Below, piece after piece: positions 7,306 to 20,394 of a stretch of 22,807 bases of DNA (position 1 is its first letter; each line of letters begins with the position of its first letter). The position numbers were made by a program, and so were the translations under genes. The notes under the pieces are model-generated. The model was not told the origin of the DNA, ran no database searches, and was given only the letters and a program-made list of their open reading frames with translations. This DNA is from Bacillota bacterium (lineage in GTDB: Bacteria; Bacillota_I; Bacilli_A; RFN20; CAG-826): positions 1,437 to 24,243 of the forward strand of contig JAPLKQ010000148.1 in NCBI GenBank assembly GCA_026387995.1, read 5' to 3'.

Positions 7306-8325
7306 AAATGAACATCGCATCTCCAAATGAGAAGAAACGGTAGCGTTGTTTCACCGCTTCTTTGTACATATCCAGTATAAACTCACGCCCCGCCAGCGCG
7401 CTAACGAGCATGATAAGAGTTGATTTCGGCAGATGGAAATTGGTAATCAAAGCATCGATGGCTTCGAACTTATAGCCGGGATAAATGAAGATGTCGGTTT
7501 CACCGCTGCAAGGGACGAATTTACCGTACTTTTTCATGATGGCCTCGAGCGTTCGGGTGGAAGTTGTTCCGACCGAAATAATACGGCGCCCTTCCTTTTT
7601 CGCGGCGTTTAATATATCGGCGGTTTCTTTTTCCATCACGTAATATTCGCTATGCATATGATGGTCGTCCGTATTGGTGACTTTGACGGGCCGGAACGTT
7701 CCGAGACCGATGTGCAAAGTGACATCGCAGACGATGATGCCTTTGGCTTTGATCTTCGCAAATAATTCAGGCGTGAAATGGAAACCGGCGGTCGGGGCGG
7801 CGGCACTGCCCTCGATCTTGGCATAAACCGTTTGGTAACGGGCGTTATCGGCAACTTGAGTTTTGATATAAGGCGGTAAAGGCATGCGGCCTAATTCATC
7901 GAGAAGTTCCATAAAAATGCCATGGTAAATCATCTTGAAATGACGGATGCCTTCATCGAAGGATTCAATGCACTCGGCAATGAGCTTGCCTTCGCCGAAA
8001 TCAACGCGGGTTCCGACTTTAATCGTCTTAGCGTTTCCAACCAAACATTCCCAGGTGTCGCCTTTCAGTTGGCGAAGGAGCAGGAGTTCAATATGGGCGA
8101 GCGTCTTTTCTTTGACGCCAAAAAGACGGGCAGGAATGACTTTCGTGTTGTTGCGGACAAGGACATCGCCAGGACGTAAATAGTCGATGATATCGAAGAA
8201 ATGTTTATGCTCAAACGTATGGTTGGTTTTATTGATGGCTAAAAGACGCGACTGGTCACGGATGGCGGCCGGCGTTTGGGCGATAAGTTCTTCGGGAAGC
8301 TCAAAATCAAATAAGTTGATGTCCA

Positions 8326-8326
<1 letters not shown>
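7298..8326 (-). CDS. queA: S-adenosylmethionine:tRNA ribosyltransferase-isomerase
   Basis: Transfers and rearranges the ribosyl group of S-adenosylmethionine onto preQ1 in tRNA to give epoxyqueuosine. At 342 aa it has normal length. Signatures are [19 protein letters not shown] at the N-terminus, [18 protein letters not shown] near 51-68, [16 protein letters not shown] near 173-188, [18 protein letters not shown] and the C-terminal [12 protein letters not shown]. The start codon overlaps the tgt stop (TAATG), giving tight translational coupling, and its last codons overlap queH. Complete, with nothing unusual. Confidence 0.97.
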
Positions 8327-9991
<1,665 letters not shown>

Positions 9992-10000
9992 AAAAGTCGT

Positions 10001-10047
10001 CTCCTTGTTTTTTAATTTCGAAGATGGTTTGGCAAGGGAACATCTTC
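10001..10047 (-). promoter_or_regulatory. preQ1-I-type riboswitch sequestering the queT ribosome binding site
   Basis: On the minus strand a perfect 7 bp stem P1 (GAAGATG at 10047-10041 with CATCTTC at 10026-10020) closes a 14 nt loop, TTCCCTTGCCAAAC. The loop's CCTTG (10037-10033) pairs with CAAGG (10007-10003) in the tail, forming an H-type pseudoknot across an A-rich linker (GAAATTAAAAAA). This matches the preQ1-I plan: short hairpin, C-containing loop ending in A/C, A-rich tail. The tail strand is part of AAGGAG, the queT ribosome binding site, so ligand binding should block translation. The aptamer begins about 10 nt after the stop of the upstream gene. No covariance search could be run. 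Confidence 0.88.
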
Positions 10048-10057
10048 TGGCGTTATG

Positions 10058-10650
10058 CTATTTTTTCTTCTTTGTTTTATTGGTCTCGGCTTCGAGGCGG
10101 GCCGCCTCGGAGGCTGCTAATTCTTTGGCCGCTTTTTCTTCTCGGGCGCTTTTTTCAACTTCATAAATGATGCGATCGGCAATGATTTTATTGATTTGCG
10201 CTTCAATCGATAATTTAAAGGCGATGTAGCTGAGGTTGGCGCGGAAGGTTTCAAAGGCTTTCGGGTCTTGGCGGCCGGCATCTTCCTGATAACGATGGAG
10301 GATGACATCATACTGTGCGATGACTTGTTTGTCGACGCCGTGGGTAATCCGGCCTTGGACATCGTGGAAGAAATTATACAACAAATGGCAAATAAGTAAC
10401 CCAATTGAACGCGCGAATACTTTTTTAATGCCGGTGCGGTAATAAGGTTGGCTTTCACGTAATTGTTGACCATAAACGGCGTGATTTGCGGTTCACCGGA
10501 GCCGGTCGACAAGGGTTCAAGTTTGCGGTCAAGATACGAGATGACTTGATCCATATAGAGGTCCATTTCCGGTAACTCTTCGTATGCCGGTAGGCTAAAA
10601 TCGCTTAAGGATGTCAGCCATTGCTCGAGGTTTTCGATATGTTTATCCAT
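10058..10650 (-). pseudogene. DUF1836-type regulator, frame broken in the middle
   Basis: Probable transcriptional regulator of the DUF1836 (YkrK-like) family, split between two frames. The first part (start 10650, GAGAGG site 8 nt upstream) gives ELPEMDLYMDQVISYLD and PFMVNNYVKANLI, then KKYSRVQLGYLFAIC, the family's MerR-like half-domain. After about 10385 that frame becomes nonsense and the protein resumes in another frame as LYNFFHDVQGRITHGV through IIADRIIYEVEKSARE, ending in a Lys-rich tail at 10058. The piece expected after the half-domain (roughly LKxVxSIxDI) is missing, so this looks like a deletion of 3n+1 bases rather than a single-base slip. It could be real decay or an assembly error. 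Confidence 0.7.
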
Positions 10651-10675
10651 GCGGTTTTCCTCTCTATTTCTTGTA

Positions 10676-10704
10676 ATATTATCATTTTAACACCAAATCC
10701 ACAA
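10676..10704 (-). promoter_or_regulatory. Promoter for the DUF1836 gene
   Basis: The minus strand shows TTGTGG (10704-10699), a 17 nt spacer, and TAATAT (10681-10676) preceded by TGA, giving an extended -10. It is about 26 nt upstream of the start codon at 10650. The transcript could continue through the riboswitch into queT, since no terminator lies between them. Confidence 0.5.
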
Positions 10705-10724
10705 TATTTAGCAAAGAAAACTGA

Positions 10725-10753
10725 TTGACAAGTTATTATAAATAATGTAATCT
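10725..10753 (+). promoter_or_regulatory. Promoter for the SGNH hydrolase-degV operon
   Basis: A perfect -35 TTGACA (10725-10730) is followed by a 17 nt spacer and TAATCT (10748-10753). It lies 43 nt before the ATG at 10796 and is divergent from the DUF1836 promoter. The -10 matches the consensus only at three positions, so activity may depend on an activator; an inverted repeat overlaps it. Confidence 0.55.
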
Positions 10754-10770
10754 AGTTTTGCATACTAGAT
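10750..10770. repeat. Perfect 7 bp inverted repeat overlapping the promoter -10
   Basis: ATCTAGT (10750-10756) and ACTAGAT (10764-10770) form a perfect dyad with a 7 nt centre. It begins inside the -10 and covers the likely transcription start, the classic place for a repressor operator. A GCATGC palindrome follows at 10772-10777. The adjacent DUF1836 regulator, although broken here, is a natural candidate for binding it. The operator role is inferred. Confidence 0.45.
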
Positions 10771-10795
10771 GGCATGCATTTGAAGGGTTTAGAAA

Positions 10796-11482
10796 ATGAA
10801 TAAGCGGATTGCGGTTTGGGGGGATTCCCTCTTAAAAGGAGTTGTGTATGACGATGACGCCCGGCGTTACCGTTTTTTGCCTAACACCTGCCTGGATCTG
10901 ATTGCTAGCGTCCGTCAAGAAATCACCTTCACCAACTGTTCGCAGTACGGCCAGACCAGTGACCGAGCTCTCGCTAAGATGAAGCAAGCGTTAAAAACCA
11001 ATCATGATTTCGATTTTGCTATAATCGAACTTGGCGGCAATGACTGCGACTTCGATTGGAAAGAAGTATCGGCCAGTCCCACCGCTCCTCATTCGCCCCA
11101 TATCGCGCTCTCTGATTTCCATGATAACATCGTGGCGATGGTCAATGAGTGCCGGGCTTATGGCATCACTCCGGTGATGGTCAACCTGCCTCCCATCAAC
11201 GCCGAAAGATACTTCAATTTCTTCAGCGTCGGTCTCGAAAAACAACAGATTCTTCTTTGGCTCCTTGATGTCAATAACATCTATCACACCCAAGAAATGT
11301 ATAGTCTGGAAATCGACGCCGTCGCCCGAGACCTGAACGTCAGGCTCATCAACATACGCGAACAATTACTCAGCGAGAAAAACTACAACACCTACTTATG
11401 CTCAGATGGCATCCACCTCAACGAAAAAGGCCACAACCATTTGAAAGATATCATTACGTCATCGCCCAAATACGCGATATAA
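10796..11482 (+). CDS. SGNH/GDSL-family hydrolase
   Basis: Predicted esterase or lipase of the SGNH superfamily; the substrate is unknown. It is 228 aa with no signal peptide, so probably cytoplasmic. All four family blocks are visible: GDS with nucleophile Ser11 (residues 9-11), the YGQT glycine (Gly52), GGND (Asn82 in 80-83) and the Asp204/His207 pair in DGIHL. A GAAGGG site lies 9 nt before the ATG. The gene is 16 nt upstream of a degV-like gene and shares its promoter, hinting at a role in lipid or acyl-group handling. Complete. Confidence 0.88.
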   Translation: MNKRIAVWGDSLLKGVVYDDDARRYRFLPNTCLDLIASVRQEITFTNCSQYGQTSDRALAKMKQALKTNHDFDFAIIELGGNDCDFDWKEVSASPTAPHSPHIALSDFHDNIVAMVNECRAYGITPVMVNLPPINAERYFNFFSVGLEKQQILLWLLDVNNIYHTQEMYSLEIDAVARDLNVRLINIREQLLSEKNYNTYLCSDGIHLNEKGHNHLKDIITSSPKYAI

Positions 11483-11498
11483 AAAAGGAGAACGACTT

Positions 11499-12368
11499 AT
11501 GTCTAAATTTGCAATTCTTAGCGACTCTTGTTCCGACTTACCGAATGACTACATCGTCCAACACGGTTTGACGATTCTTCCCCTGGGTTTTGAAATCGAG
11601 GGAAAATCCTATAAGAATTACCCCGATGAACGGGATATCAAGATTGTCGACTTCTACGCCCTCATGCGCGATAAGAAGAACGTCATCACTTCCCAAGTGA
11701 CCCCGGAAGGGTTCATGAGCTGCGCCGAACCCCTGCTCAAACAAGGACAGGATCTTTTGGCGTTCTGCATCAGCAGCGCTTTATCGGGCACCTTTAACTC
11801 CATGCGTATTGGCGCGTTAGAGTTACTGGAACGGTATCCAAACCGTAAGGTCATCGTCATTGACTCACTGGGCGCTTCGCTTGGCGAGGGCATGCTTGTC
11901 TTCACTGCCATCGAGATGCAAGAAGCCGGTAAAACACTTGAAGAGACCGCCGCTTTCATCGAAGCCAATAAATTAAAACTCAACCACCTTTTTACCGTCG
12001 ATGACTTAGGAACATTGAAACGCGGAGGCCGTTTAACGGCGCCGAAAGCGTTCCTTGGCACCGTCCTCAACCTCAAGCCCGTTTTATTCGTCGACCATGA
12101 AGGCCGTCTCGTCCCCTGGGGCACGAAACATGGCCGCAAAGTCGCCATCAAATCCTTACTTGAAAAAATGGAAGAAAATATTACCGATGACCGCGTGATC
12201 TTTATCAGCCACGGCGACTGCCTGGCGGAAGCCGAAAAAGTCAAAGCCTCGATTTTGGAAGCTCATCCCAAAAACAAAGTCTTCCTGATGAACCCGGTCG
12301 GACCCGCCATTGGCGCCCACTCCGGTCCCGGAACCATCGCCATCTTCTTCTACGGCCACGAACGTTAA
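11499..12368 (+). CDS. DegV family fatty-acid-binding protein
   Basis: DegV proteins bind fatty acids; in Bacillota, FakB members of this family present the acid to the kinase FakA. At 289 aa it is full length. The N-terminus FAILSDSCSDLP, the TSQVTPEGF segment near 65-73, ISSALSGTFNSM (92-103), VIDSLGASLGEGM, DDLGTLKRGGRL (168-179) and the C-terminal GPAIGAHSGPGTIAIFF are typical family motifs. A strong AAAAAGGAG site lies 8 nt before the ATG. It is followed directly by a terminator. Which acid it binds, and whether it is a FakB, cannot be told from the sequence alone. Confidence 0.93.
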   Translation: MSKFAILSDSCSDLPNDYIVQHGLTILPLGFEIEGKSYKNYPDERDIKIVDFYALMRDKKNVITSQVTPEGFMSCAEPLLKQGQDLLAFCISSALSGTFNSMRIGALELLERYPNRKVIVIDSLGASLGEGMLVFTAIEMQEAGKTLEETAAFIEANKLKLNHLFTVDDLGTLKRGGRLTAPKAFLGTVLNLKPVLFVDHEGRLVPWGTKHGRKVAIKSLLEKMEENITDDRVIFISHGDCLAEAEKVKASILEAHPKNKVFLMNPVGPAIGAHSGPGTIAIFFYGHER

Positions 12369-12372
12369 AAAG

Positions 12373-12399
12373 AAAACGCCACTTCGCAGTGGCGTTTTT
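12373..12399. terminator. Bidirectional Rho-independent terminator between degV and gatB
   Basis: A perfect 11 bp stem, AAAACGCCACT (12373-12383) with AGTGGCGTTTT (12388-12398), closes the loop TCGC. It is followed by a T run on the plus strand and by TTTTCTTTTT on the minus strand. It lies between the convergent degV and gatB genes and can serve both. Confidence 0.93.
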
Positions 12400-12412
12400 A
12401 TTTCGATAGATT

Positions 12413-13840
12413 CTAGCGTTTTTTGAGTTCTTCGAGCAACAACTTCGAGGTCAAGCCGGGGTTAATCTTGCCTCCGGTTTTTTTCATGATTTGGCCAACA
12501 AGGAAACCGACGGCGCGGTCTTTTCCGGCTTTAAAATCTTCGATTGATTGCGGATTGCTATCGAGCGTTTCTTTAATATAACCAAGGATGACGGCTTCGT
12601 CGCTGATCTGCATCATGCCAAGTTTATCGGCAATGGCGCGCGGTTCGCCGCCTTGCTCAATCATCGTTTCAAAAATCTGACGGGCTTGCTTGTTGGAAAT
12701 CTGACCTTTGTCGATCATCGTGACCAAGGCGACTAAGCGTTCCGGAGAGATGCTGAAATCTTTAATGGTTTTTCCGGTTTTGTTTAAGTATCCGGCGATG
12801 TCGACGGTAATCCAGTTGGCCAAGAGCTTGCTGAGAGATGATAACTTGACGCAGCGGTCGAAATACGCGGCCACTTCTTTATCAAGAAGCAGGATGGAGG
12901 CGTCATAATCGTTGAGTCCGAAATTTGTGATGTAACGGGCTTTTTTGCTGTCCGGCAGTTCGGGGCAAGTTGCGATGGCGTCGTGGATGAAGGCTTCTGA
13001 AAGCTTGATGGGAACGAGATTGGGTTCAACGAAATAACGGTAATCGACGGCGTCGGTTTTCTTACGCATCAAAACCGTTTCTTTTTTCACTTCTTCGTAA
13101 CGGCGGGTTTCCTGTTCAACCGGTTGTCCGGAAAGAAGAAGTTGCGCCTGACGCTTGATTTCAAATTCAATAGCTTTTTCGATGGCGGCGATGGAGTTGA
13201 GGTTTTTGATTTCGCACTTGGTTCCTAACTTGGCCACGCCATAGGGACGAAGCGAAATATTGACGTCGCAGCGAAGCGACCCTTCTTCCATTTTGCCGTC
13301 GGAAACGTCGGCAAAAGTAACGATGGAACGGATTTTTTCGACATATTTCATCGCCTCGGCACCACTTCTGATGGTGGGCCGCGTCACGATTTCGATTAAC
13401 GGGATGCCGGCGCGGTTGTAGTCGAGTAAGGTACTGTCAGACAAGTGATGCTGCATGCAGGTGTCTTCTTCCATATGCAAGCGCTCGATGTCGACGTGTT
13501 TAGTCACGCCGTCGACTTCAATGTCGAGCCAGCCATTGCTGCCAATCGGGCGTTTGGCTTGGGTGATCTGATAACCTTTCGGTAGGTCGCTATAGAAATA
13601 GTTTTTGCGGTCAAACCAAAGCTCGCGGTCAATCTCCATATGGAGGGCATTAGAGACGCGGATGGCATTGATGACGGCTTGCTTGTTGACGACCGGCATC
13701 GTGCCCGGAAAAGCCATGTCTAAAGGCAAAACGGCGGTATTCTGCGCGTCGCCGAAAGTGACGGGAGCGCGGCTGAACATCTTGCTCTTCGTCTTCATCT
13801 CGACGTGGATTTCGAGTCCGATGACAGCTTCAAAGTTCAT
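12413..13840 (-). CDS. gatB: Asp/Glu-tRNA amidotransferase subunit B
   Basis: The tRNA-binding and kinase-like subunit that activates Glu-tRNA(Gln) or Asp-tRNA(Asn) with ATP for amidation by GatA. It is 475 aa, normal length. Signatures are the N-terminal GLEIHVEMKTKSKMFS, DRKNYFYSDLPKGYQITQ (residues 82-99), RLHMEEDT, YNRAGIPLIEIVTRP, MEEGSLRCDVNISLRPYG and DYRYFVEPNLVPI. The C-terminal Yqey-like helical domain ends LLLEELKKR. It lacks the zinc-binding cysteines of some GatB proteins, like the Staphylococcus form. The start overlaps the gatA 3' stop (ATGA). Last gene of the operon, followed by the bidirectional terminator. Confidence 0.96.
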   Translation of the reverse strand: MNFEAVIGLEIHVEMKTKSKMFSRAPVTFGDAQNTAVLPLDMAFPGTMPVVNKQAVINAIRVSNALHMEIDRELWFDRKNYFYSDLPKGYQITQAKRPIGSNGWLDIEVDGVTKHVDIERLHMEEDTCMQHHLSDSTLLDYNRAGIPLIEIVTRPTIRSGAEAMKYVEKIRSIVTFADVSDGKMEEGSLRCDVNISLRPYGVAKLGTKCEIKNLNSIAAIEKAIEFEIKRQAQLLLSGQPVEQETRRYEEVKKETVLMRKKTDAVDYRYFVEPNLVPIKLSEAFIHDAIATCPELPDSKKARYITNFGLNDYDASILLLDKEVAAYFDRCVKLSSLSKLLANWITVDIAGYLNKTGKTIKDFSISPERLVALVTMIDKGQISNKQARQIFETMIEQGGEPRAIADKLGMMQISDEAVILGYIKETLDSNPQSIEDFKAGKDRAVGFLVGQIMKKTGGKINPGLTSKLLLEELKKR

Positions 13841-15260
13841 AACGTCACCGCCTTTGCGGAAAGGTTCCGGTAACCGGTGGATTCCTCAATCTTTTGAGCG
13901 ACTTGGAGCACGAGGGCTTCTTCAAACGCGCGGCCCATGACGTTGCCGCCAAACGGCATCTTGTTTTCAAAGCCGATGGGGAGAGTGATGGAAGGTAACC
14001 CGGCAAAATTACCGAGTACCAAATGGTTGTCGGCAATGAGGTATTGATCTGATAAACGGTCGCCTGATTCGCTGAATTTAGGGGCAACGCCCGGAGCGGC
14101 AGGCAAATATATGACATCATGGTCTTTTAACACTTCGCTCTTAGGAAAAGGACATCCTGGTTTTCTCTCATCAAGGCAAAGCTGCCGATGACGAAGCGGC
14201 GTTTGATCAATTCGCTGAATCCGGCCGTGCGGGCTTTGAACATGACTTCTTGATAGGTGCTTCCTTCATAACGGGGTCCAAATTTAATGCCGTCGAGATT
14301 GGCGTTATTGCTAGTCGCTTCGGCGCAGCAAAGGGTGAGATAGGTTGGAAAAATAGTGCCGAGCATTTGTTTGTCGATAGAGACGTAACTGACGATGGCG
14401 CCTTGCCTTTTTAATGCTTCGAGCGTCTTATTAAAAGCGTCCATGACCGTTTTATTGGAAATCGAATCGACGATTTCCGAAATCACGGCAATCTTCAATC
14501 CTTTAATGTCTTTTTTGAGTAAGCGCGTGTAATCTTCAACCGGTTGATGGGACGCGGTCGCGTCTTCGGTGTCCGGTCCGGCGACCACCACTAAAGCCAG
14601 CGCGGTGTCTTCGACGCTACGGGTAAAATAACCCACATGGTCAAGCGAGGGCGCAAACGGGAATAACCCAAAGCGGCTGATTCTGCCCCAGGTCGGTTTG
14701 AAGCCGACGAGACCAGAGAAACTAGCCGGTTTACGGACAGAGTCGCCCGTATCAGAGCCTAAGGCGAAAGGAACGATGCCAGCGGAAACGCTGACGGCCG
14801 AACCGCAGCTGGAACCGCCGATCATCCGTTCATGTTTGGGATCGTAAGGATTAAAGGTTGGGCCTTTATGCCCCGTGATGCCGCTGCCGCCCATGGCGAG
14901 TTCGTCAAGGGTTGATTTAGCGATGGGAACGGCGTGGGCTGCAAGTAATTTAGCGACCACTGTCGCGTCAAAACTGGGGATATAGCCATTTAAGATGTTG
15001 CTGCTTCCCGTCGTTTCGATGCCTTTAGTCGAAAAGTTATCTTTGATGACAAAAGGAATGCCCCAAAAGGGGTTATGGGCTTCCGGCTCTTTGAGGCTGG
15101 AGGCAATCGCATAGGTTTCACTTTCCATAAAACGTTCAAAAGCGTTGTCTTTATTGGCTTTTGCGCGCTTTACGGCTTCTTCTGCCAATTGCAGGGGCGT
15201 GACTTTTTTACTGACAAGGGCTTGGTGGAGATCCGCCAAAGTTAAATCAAGGTATGACAT
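13837..15260 (-). pseudogene. gatA: Glu-tRNA amidotransferase subunit A, interrupted by an internal frame break
   Basis: Amidase-signature subunit that releases ammonia from glutamine for GatB. The first frame (start 15260) runs about 375 codons and keeps the catalytic triad: Lys73 in PFVIKDNF, cis-Ser150 in GGSSCGSA and nucleophile Ser174 in DTGDSVRKPASF. At about 14130-14145 it ends in RAKC-stop, while the downstream frame continues EVLKDHDVIYLPAAPG through NFAGLPSITLPIGFE and FGGNVMGRAFEE to 13837. Comparison with Bacillus GatA suggests that about 12 residues (the QKVRxLIxxxxx helix) are missing, so a deletion of 3n+1 bases is more likely than a slip. gatC and gatB are intact and coupled to it. 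Confidence 0.85.
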
Positions 15261-15556
15261 TATCCCACCACTTTCGGAAGTTTGATTTGCCCGTCGACAA
15301 TATCTTTGGCATTGGCAAGGGCGACTTCGCGCGGCAAGGGAGTGCTCGATACGTCTTCACGAAGCAGGTCGTTACTGACATCAAAAGGGAAGGTCATCGG
15401 TTCAAACTCATCGACGCCTTTAATCTGGCCAATCAGGTTCATTTGCTTGGTTAAAATGGCAAATTCTTTTTCAAGAAGATCGTATTGCTCCTCAGTCATG
15501 TCAAAGAGGAGACGGTTAGCCGCATCTTTTAAGACGTTTTTATTGATTTCTTTCAT
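15260..15556 (-). CDS. gatC: Asp/Glu-tRNA amidotransferase subunit C
   Basis: Small subunit that belts GatA to GatB. It is 98 aa from MKEINKNVLKDAANRL, which has a GAGGTG site at good spacing; a longer TTG-started frame from 15583 is rejected. Family features are the N-terminal helix with LLFDMTEEQYDLLEKEFAIL and the C-terminal LREDVSSTPLPREVALANA, where an LRxD..... P..EAL pattern is typical. Its stop overlaps the gatA start (TAATG). It follows ligA by 36 nt. Sequence similarity is modest, as usual for GatC, but the context is decisive. Confidence 0.93.
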   Translation of the reverse strand: MKEINKNVLKDAANRLLFDMTEEQYDLLEKEFAILTKQMNLIGQIKGVDEFEPMTFPFDVSNDLLREDVSSTPLPREVALANAKDIVDGQIKLPKVVG

Positions 15557-15592
15557 GGTCGTCACCTCACGCGATACTTTCAAATGATACCA

Positions 15593-19770
<4,178 letters not shown>

Positions 19771-19790
19771 ATTTGACCTTCTTTTCGGTT

Positions 19791-19833
19791 ATCTTAACAT
19801 ACTAATTTTACCAAAAACGACAACATTAAACAA
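19791..19833 (-). promoter_or_regulatory. Candidate promoters for pcrA-ligA-gatCAB
   Basis: Two overlapping possibilities are seen on the minus strand. One is TTGTTT (19833-19828), 17 nt, TAAAAT (19810-19805). The other is an extended -10, TGTTAAGAT (19799-19791), without a clear -35, giving a leader of about 14 nt with the AAGG site. The first overlaps the loop of a terminator-like hairpin for the upstream gene. I cannot choose between them. Confidence 0.4.
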
Positions 19834-19842
19834 TGCTTGTCG
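19813..19842 (-). terminator. Probable terminator of the thioredoxin-fold lipoprotein gene
   Basis: On the minus strand CGACAA-G-CATT pairs with AATG-TTGTCG, making a 10 bp stem with one bulged G and loop GTTT, followed by TTTTTGG. It is 22 nt past the stop codon at 19864. The stem is AT-rich and the U tract short, so it may be leaky into pcrA. Confidence 0.5.
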
Positions 19843-19863
19843 GCATTTTAAATTTAATAAGAT

Positions 19864-20295
19864 TCAGAAAAGCTCGGAACGTATCGCTGCCGTACCTATT
19901 AAGTGCTTAATCAATACTTTGGTTTTGATTTCGATTAAGGAGGGCCATCCCACGATAAATACTTCATCAAGGGAAGTGGCGCCCAATGTTTTATCGGGAT
20001 TCGTTCCTTTAGGAATGTCCTTGGAACCCAAGACGAAATACAAGGGAATCTGCGGATCGCTGAGGGCATAATCTATCACGTCATTCTTGAGTGATTGGCA
20101 GTGCGAACAACCCGGAAAATAGACATAGATGTAATAATCGGTTTCCTTGAGTGAAAAGATGCCCTCCCAGGCAATCGAAAACGCCGCCACTTCTGTATAG
20201 GTGTGTGATGGCGGGGCCGATGTCGAAGAAACCTCGTTCCCGTGAAAGCAAGAAACGAGGAAAAAGCTAAGCAGGAAAATTGAAGGATGCCGCAT
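19864..20295 (-). CDS. Thioredoxin-fold lipoprotein
   Basis: Predicted membrane-anchored extracellular thioredoxin-like protein, perhaps a thiol-disulfide oxidoreductase. I start at the ATG at 20295 (143 aa), with AAGGGTGG just upstream; the longer TTG-started frame from 20331 is less likely. The signal peptide MRHPSIFLLSFFLVSC ends in lipobox VSC (Cys16). A CxxC motif, PGCSHC (Cys63, Cys66), follows a hydrophobic strand (YYIYVYF), and a cis-Pro candidate is in VGWPSLIEI. The protein is shorter than classic thioredoxins after the cis-Pro but keeps the fold's main landmarks. Divergent from the 20395 membrane gene. Redox partner and substrate unknown. Confidence 0.8.
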   Translation of the reverse strand: MRHPSIFLLSFFLVSCFHGNEVSSTSAPPSHTYTEVAAFSIAWEGIFSLKETDYYIYVYFPGCSHCQSLKNDVIDYALSDPQIPLYFVLGSKDIPKGTNPDKTLGATSLDEVFIVGWPSLIEIKTKVLIKHLIGTAAIRSELF

Positions 20296-20353
20296 TTTTG
20301 ACCACCCTTCAATTAGTAGACGGAAAATCAATCAAATTAGCCAAAGGCCATGA

Positions 20354-20382
20354 ATTTTAAAATCATTGTGTTAACATAATAA
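20354..20382 (-). promoter_or_regulatory. Candidate promoter for the thioredoxin-fold lipoprotein
   Basis: The minus strand has TTATTA (20382-20377), a 17 nt spacer and TAAAAT (20359-20354). The -10 lies in a perfect palindrome, ATTTTAAAAT (20354-20363), so the same hexamer also reads on the plus strand toward the 20395 gene, though without a good -35 there. The 99 bp divergent gap holds nothing else that I recognise. Confidence 0.35.
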
Positions 20383-20394
20383 AGAGGTCAGCGC

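Noticed and set aside
11654..12244. 196-residue minus-strand frame opposite degV
   Set aside because: degV matches its family along its full length; the antisense frame is Ser/Met/Arg-rich with no domain signal.
14120..14145. Programmed -1 frameshift as the explanation for split gatA
   Set aside because: No canonical slippery heptamer in the right phase and no strong downstream structure were seen, and simply joining the frames still leaves about 12 family residues missing. A deletion fits better.
14700..14830. GatA active-site changes (Cys in GGSSCGSA, Asp in DTGDS) as signs of inactivity
   Set aside because: The catalytic Lys73, Ser150 and Ser174 are all kept, and similar substitutions occur in Mollicutes GatA as I recall, so this is lineage variation.
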